64,000 nt of DNA. Source: Grimontia celer. Its GTDB lineage: Bacteria > Pseudomonadota > Gammaproteobacteria > Enterobacterales > Vibrionaceae. Below, piece after piece: positions 60,620-64,000 of this stretch. The DNA is taken from assembly GCF_900055185.1 (NCBI RefSeq), contig NZ_FIZX01000003.1:124001-188000 (forward strand). The letters are read 5' to 3'. The notes under the pieces were generated by a model that ran no database searches, was not told the DNA's origin, and worked only from the letters and a program-made list of their open reading frames with translations. Positions within the stretch are counted from its first letter, which is position 1; every line of letters starts with the position of its first letter. Made by a program: the position numbers and the translations under genes.

Positions 60620-60919
60620 ATGGCCATCAGTCGTGAAGAAAAAAATGACGGTAAATCAGTGGTAATCCACGTAAACGGGCAGTTTGACTTCAGTGTTGTA
60701 CAGGAGTTTCGAGATGCCTATACGGATTGCCAGGGCAAAGAAATCGTGGTCGATTTTCGCGGTACCGAATATATCGACAGTGCGGGGCTTGGCATGTTGC
60801 TGAACATGCAGAGTTTCCTGAATAAGAAGGAAGGGGATATCCGACTTATTAATACGATGCCGCAGATCAAACGTGTATTAGTGATCGCCCGCTTCGAGAA
60901 GAAATTTATTATCGAGTAA
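60620..60919 (+). CDS. Anti-sigma factor antagonist-type STAS protein (HsbA-like)
   Basis: Single STAS domain of 99 residues. The phospho-acceptor region EYIDSAGLGMLLNMQ (about 52-66) has the canonical D-S-A-G-L, so Ser56 is the probable phosphorylation site, unlike the first STAS protein of the operon. GGAGA lies upstream of ATG 60620. It lies 21 bp before the REC-PP2C-HATPase gene, which could both phosphorylate and dephosphorylate it, as HsbR does HsbA in P. aeruginosa. Position equals VCA1087. Confidence 0.9.
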   Translation: MAISREEKNDGKSVVIHVNGQFDFSVVQEFRDAYTDCQGKEIVVDFRGTEYIDSAGLGMLLNMQSFLNKKEGDIRLINTMPQIKRVLVIARFEKKFIIE

Positions 60920-60940
60920 ATCGATTCCCGGAGGTGGCGG

Positions 60941-62632
60941 GTGAAAGCATTAATCGTTGAAGACGAAGTCTCGCTGCAGTGCTTCCTTGAACATGTGCTC
61001 AAGGATGAATTTGACGAGTTGCTGATTGCTGACAATGGCCAGATGGCGTTAGATATTCTGGAATCTCTGGAAGAACTGCCCAATCTGGTCATCATGGATG
61101 TGTTGATGCCGGTAATGGATGGCTTTGAAGCGGCCAAACAAATCCGGATGCGTTACCGCAACACCTACCTCCCTATTGTGTTTCTCACGGGGATCACTGA
61201 TAACGACGCGTTTAACCGCTGCATGACGCTGGGGGATGACTTTCTTACCAAGCCCATCAGCCGAACCACCATCGTTGCCAAAGTGCGTGCACACTGCCGG
61301 AACATACGTTTGTATAACGAAGTGTCCGAGCAGCGCGATAAGCTCAAGCATTTTCAGGCGCATACCCTTTATGAGCACACAATGGCAGAAACCATCTTCA
61401 GTAACCTGATGCAAGCGTGTTATCAGGAAGCGGAAGGGGTGGAGTTCTACACCAGTTCCTTTACCAATTTTAACGGTGATGTGGTTCTGGTGACCCCCAG
61501 ACCGCAGGGTGGTATTTACGCCATGCTTGCGGATGCGACTGGCCATGGTCTACCTGCTGCTATTTCTACGATTCCTGCTACCAAAGCCTTCTTTGCCATG
61601 ACCAAAAACGGTTTTGCCCTTGGCGACATCGTGAAGGAAATGAACGATACCCTAAAGAAATTCCTGCCTCCTGGCATGCTGGTGGCTGCAAACCTTCTTG
61701 AGGTGTCGGCGAATGGTCTCGAGGTGAATTGGTGGGGAGGCGGTATGCCAGATGGTTATCTGCTCGACAAGCGAGGAGAAATTAAACATCGCCTTCCATC
61801 AGCACATATGGCGCTTGGTGCAATGGATTCTGATGAGTTTGAAGCGAATCTGGTTGCTCTGCGAATGGAAGAAGGGGACAAGCTCTTTTTCTTCACTGAT
61901 GGCGTCATCGAAGCGCGGGATGCAGAGGGCAGAGAATTGGGAGAAGAAGGGCTGGAAGCCATGTTCTCTGACAATCAGCCGAGCATTATCGAAGCAACCC
62001 GAGAGCATGTGACCAAGTTTACCAAAGGTGGTGGGGTCGGTGACGACATGTCGATGTTGGAAATGACGGCACCGATATTCAGCCGTGTGGAATTGCAGCC
62101 CGGTGAACCTGAATATTATGAAAGGCGTTCACCTGCGCAGCTCACCGTCTATTTCGGCGCTGATGAACTTCGTAAGGTGAATCTGGTCGGAGAGATCCGC
62201 CGCATGCTCAAAGGGACGCTTGGCAGCAATATCGATCTGGATTTGATGTGTACCATTATGTCAGAGCTTGCTAACAATGCCTTGGAGCATGGTTTGCTGA
62301 GATTGGCCTCTAACCTCAAGGTAGATGACGAAGGGTTTCTGGATTACTACATCGAACGTCAGGCAAGGCTGGATGCGCTTGACCGTTTTGCTTATCTGGA
62401 AGTGGGAATTTCATTCAGCCCAAGTAAGCGTGAACTCACATTCTATGTTTCGCACAATGGCGAAGGTTTCTATTACGAAGATGGAGACAGCACGCTTGAT
62501 GATTCAGTTGCCCGATGTGGCAGGGGTATCGCGCTGGTCACTGAGCTTTGTGAGGACTTTTCCTATCTCGATGAAGGGCGCACAGCACGTGGCACATTCC
62601 GCTTGTCGGCGGGTATGGAATACAACGCCTAA
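60941..62632 (+). CDS. Response regulator with PP2C phosphatase and HATPase (RsbW-like) domains
   Basis: Partner-switching regulator of 563 residues, GTG start with GGAGGTGG upstream. Domains: receiver (about 1-120) with Asp53 in LVIMDVLMP; a short coiled region; SpoIIE/PP2C phosphatase (about 150-375) with ADATGHGLPAA and FFFTDGVIEARD metal-binding aspartates; HATPase (about 405-555) with N-box MSELANNALEHG and GRGIALVTEL. Same layout as P. aeruginosa HsbR and V. cholerae VCA1086. Phosphorylation by the CheA of this operon could set the state of the STAS partner. Last gene of the operon; a terminator follows. Confidence 0.92.
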   Translation: MKALIVEDEVSLQCFLEHVLKDEFDELLIADNGQMALDILESLEELPNLVIMDVLMPVMDGFEAAKQIRMRYRNTYLPIVFLTGITDNDAFNRCMTLGDDFLTKPISRTTIVAKVRAHCRNIRLYNEVSEQRDKLKHFQAHTLYEHTMAETIFSNLMQACYQEAEGVEFYTSSFTNFNGDVVLVTPRPQGGIYAMLADATGHGLPAAISTIPATKAFFAMTKNGFALGDIVKEMNDTLKKFLPPGMLVAANLLEVSANGLEVNWWGGGMPDGYLLDKRGEIKHRLPSAHMALGAMDSDEFEANLVALRMEEGDKLFFFTDGVIEARDAEGRELGEEGLEAMFSDNQPSIIEATREHVTKFTKGGGVGDDMSMLEMTAPIFSRVELQPGEPEYYERRSPAQLTVYFGADELRKVNLVGEIRRMLKGTLGSNIDLDLMCTIMSELANNALEHGLLRLASNLKVDDEGFLDYYIERQARLDALDRFAYLEVGISFSPSKRELTFYVSHNGEGFYYEDGDSTLDDSVARCGRGIALVTELCEDFSYLDEGRTARGTFRLSAGMEYNA

Positions 62633-62658
62633 CATTTTATGGACGACACGAAGACAAG

Positions 62659-62683
62659 AAGCCTGCTATCACTAGCAGGCTTT
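62659..62683 (+). terminator. Terminator of the chemosensory operon
   Basis: AAGCCTGCT / AGCAGGCTTT stem with loop ATCACT, followed by TCTT, 26 bp past the last stop codon. Confidence 0.85.
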
Positions 62684-62745
62684 CTTATTTGGTAAGTCTG
62701 AAGGGGGGCGAACAAAGCTCAGTCTTTCGTCGGGAACGCCTAGTT

Positions 62746-62834
62746 TAGGCTTCTTAACTGGTTCCCGCTGCTGGATCTTGGAACGAGCCATACAGGTAAG
62801 GCAGTCTTCCGTCAGCAACATATAGGCGCAAAGT
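62746..62834 (-). pseudogene. Decayed tRNA-Asn copy with its downstream flank
   Basis: TAGGCTTCTTAACTGGTTCC followed by CGCTGCTGGATCTTGGAAC aligns with the functional tRNA-Asn region (TAGGCTTCTTAAGTGGCTCC, then CCCTGCTGGACTTGAACC). Similarity continues through the anticodon arm (CAGTCTTCCGTC against CAGTCCGCCGTTC) and then fades. Acceptor and T stems no longer pair, so it should be non-functional. Confidence 0.6.
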
Positions 62835-62849
62835 GCTAACGTACAGACG

Positions 62850-62879
62850 AAAAAAAGCCCAGTCTTTCGACTAGGCTTC
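62850..62879 (-). terminator. Terminator of the right tRNA operon
   Basis: On the minus strand AAGCCTAGTC-GAAA-GACTGGGCTT followed by T5 or more; one mispair in the stem. It lies just past tRNA-Asn. Confidence 0.88.
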
Positions 62880-62884
62880 TTAAG

Positions 62885-62960
62885 TGGCTCCCCCTGCTGG
62901 ACTTGAACCAGCGACATACGGATTAACAGTCCGCCGTTCTACCGACTGAACTAAGGGGGA
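62885..62960 (-). tRNA. tRNA-Asn (anticodon GTT)
   Basis: 76-nt minus-strand cloverleaf: acceptor TCCCCCT / AGGGGGA, D-arm TAGTTCAGTCGGTAGAAC, anticodon loop CTGTTAA, T-arm CTGGTTCAAGTCCAG, encoded CCA. Last gene of the Phe-Thr-Phe-Asn operon. Confidence 0.97.
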
Positions 62961-63000
62961 ATTGTCTGGTACTGATAAATTATCAATCACCATTCAAATA

Positions 63001-63076
63001 TGGTGCCTCGAGGCGGAATCGAACCACCGACACGGGGATTTTCAATCCCCTGCTCTACCAACTGAGCTATCGAGGC
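63001..63076 (-). tRNA. tRNA-Phe (anticodon GAA)
   Basis: Identical to the other two tRNA-Phe genes of the window: acceptor GCCTCGA / TCGAGGC, loop TTGAAAA, encoded CCA. Third gene of the right tRNA operon. Confidence 0.97.
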
Positions 63077-63110
63077 AATGATGTAAGCGCGAGACTATAC
63101 ATCAAAAAAG

Positions 63111-63231
<121 letters not shown>

Positions 63232-63236
63232 GAATA

Positions 63237-63312
63237 TGGTGCCTCGAGGCGGAATCGAACCACCGACACGGGGATTTTCAATCCCCTGCTCTACCAACTG
63301 AGCTATCGAGGC
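63237..63312 (-). tRNA. tRNA-Phe (anticodon GAA)
   Basis: Identical to the other tRNA-Phe genes; first gene of the right tRNA operon, 10 bp downstream of its -10 element. Confidence 0.97.
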
Positions 63313-63322
63313 AACGAGGTGC

Positions 63323-63351
63323 ATTAAACGGATTTTGAGGCTTACCGTCAA
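63323..63351 (-). promoter_or_regulatory. Sigma-70 promoter of the right tRNA operon
   Basis: On the minus strand TTGACG, 17-bp spacer, TTTAAT, then a GC-rich discriminator (GCACCTCG). An A/T-rich tract just upstream (63355-63370) could act as an UP element. The layout equals that of the left tRNA promoter. Confidence 0.87.
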
Positions 63352-63448
63352 CACCTTTTTTTAAAAAAAACGTCAAATAAGACCGTTTGATGGCTTTTTG
63401 GCCTGTTTGGTTTAAAAATCCTCAGCTTTTCCAGTGTTTCCCGCGTTT

Positions 63449-64000
63449 TTATTGCATAGAGCGGAATTCTTTTTGGAACTTAGTGACCTTTTGGAGATAG
63501 CGTCTCGACTCTGACGACGGGTGTTTATTGGTTAATGCCCAATACACTTGATTAGGATTTAATCGGTTTAAATCATTCATCGCCCGTTTTCGGTCAGAAC
63601 GGTGGAAGGTTTTCAATACATTACCTGTTCCGCCATTGTAAGCAGAGATCATGCTGTAATGTTTTGAAAGCGGATCGCGCACATCTTTCAGGTATCGTGT
63701 TTTCAAGATGTAGAAATACGCGGTACCTGCATCAATGTTCTTCGCTGGGTCAAAAAGATACTCAGGAGAAGGTTCTCCTGGGCGCTTTTTCACCAGTTTA
63801 AACACATCTCGTCCTGCTGTTTTTGGCACCACTTGCATCAAACCATATGCATTGGCCCAACTCACGGCGTAAGGGTTGAAGCTGCTTTCGGTTTTGATGA
63901 TGGCGTAAATCAGCTCTTCGGAGATGCCATAGCGACGTGAAGCATCACGAATAAGGTCAGCATACTGATAGCGACGTTTACTGGAGTGATCCTTCACCAT
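63449..64000 (-). CDS. mltC: Membrane-bound lytic murein transglycosylase C (partial, runs off the right edge)
   Basis: Peptidoglycan-cleaving lipoprotein; only the C-terminal SLT domain (183 residues) is in the window. Catalytic Glu lies in IIKTESSFNPYAVS, followed by AYGLMQVVPKTAGRDVF, NIDAGTAYFYIL and MISAYNGGTGNVL, which match E. coli MltC. The end HPSSESRRYLQKV is also MltC-like. The signal peptide and lipobox should lie beyond 64000; the first residue in view is not the true start. Confidence 0.93.
   Translation of the reverse strand: MVKDHSSKRRYQYADLIRDASRRYGISEELIYAIIKTESSFNPYAVSWANAYGLMQVVPKTAGRDVFKLVKKRPGEPSPEYLFDPAKNIDAGTAYFYILKTRYLKDVRDPLSKHYSMISAYNGGTGNVLKTFHRSDRKRAMNDLNRLNPNQVYWALTNKHPSSESRRYLQKVTKFQKEFRSMQ

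Overview
The window is chromosomal DNA of a gammaproteobacterium, almost certainly a member of the Vibrionaceae. The evidence is a LuxR/HapR-type TetR master regulator beside hpt, the block fbpABC / hpt / can / panCB-folK-pcnB-gluQ-dksA-sfsA / hrpB-mrcB, and a chemosensory cluster in the gene order of Vibrio cholerae cluster III (VCA1086-VCA1096). A Grimontia, Enterovibrio or Photobacterium relative is plausible, but the species cannot be fixed from this sequence alone. Most of the window is core genome with dense operons and clear intrinsic terminators.

Layout. 1-5145 (minus): type IV pilus genes pilD (cut by the window edge), pilC, pilB and pilA, then nadC. 5338-13332 (plus): ampD, then pdhR-aceE-aceF-lpd (pyruvate dehydrogenase) with two PdhR operators. 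13664-19631: two convergent transmembrane chemoreceptors and a patatin/Omp85 type Vd secreted lipase. 19859-26700: acnB and yacL, separated by a glycerate/sugar-diacid block (glycerate kinase, GntP permease, cdaR). 26777-28626: NtrC/sigma-54 controlled glnK-amtB. 28733-32465: fbpABC ferric iron transporter. 32553-38361: the quorum-sensing regulator, hpt, beta-carbonic anhydrase divergent from a SulP transporter, and the yadGH ABC exporter. 38425-44969 (minus): panC, panB, folK, pcnB, gluQ, dksA, sfsA, thpR. 44983-49795 (plus): hrpB and mrcB.

49790-64000 is the most distinctive part. A tRNA-Phe/tRNA-Thr operon (minus) and a second tRNA-Phe/Thr/Phe/Asn operon (minus) bracket a 12-kb plus-strand chemosensory operon: STAS, cheY, cheA, cheW, cheW, an Aer2-like soluble receptor, cheR, cheD, cheB, a short membrane receptor-like protein, a second STAS protein and a REC-PP2C-HATPase response regulator. 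The tRNA-Thr gene and its spacer form a near-identical direct repeat on the two sides, and a decayed tRNA-Asn copy lies at the right junction. The left edge carries a MITE-like palindromic element. The operon is preceded by a sigma-S-like -10 sequence. The receptor carries three PAS domains, each with the His and Trp expected of Aer2-type haem PAS domains, and ends in a WEEF-type CheR tether. The operon therefore looks like an F7-class, oxygen- or gas-sensing, RpoS-linked signalling array joined to a partner-switching module. The window ends inside mltC.

Other points of note: pcnB appears to start at an AUC codon, paralleling the AUU start of E. coli pcnB. The divergent thpR and hrpB start codons are 13 bp apart and share a palindromic Shine-Dalgarno sequence.
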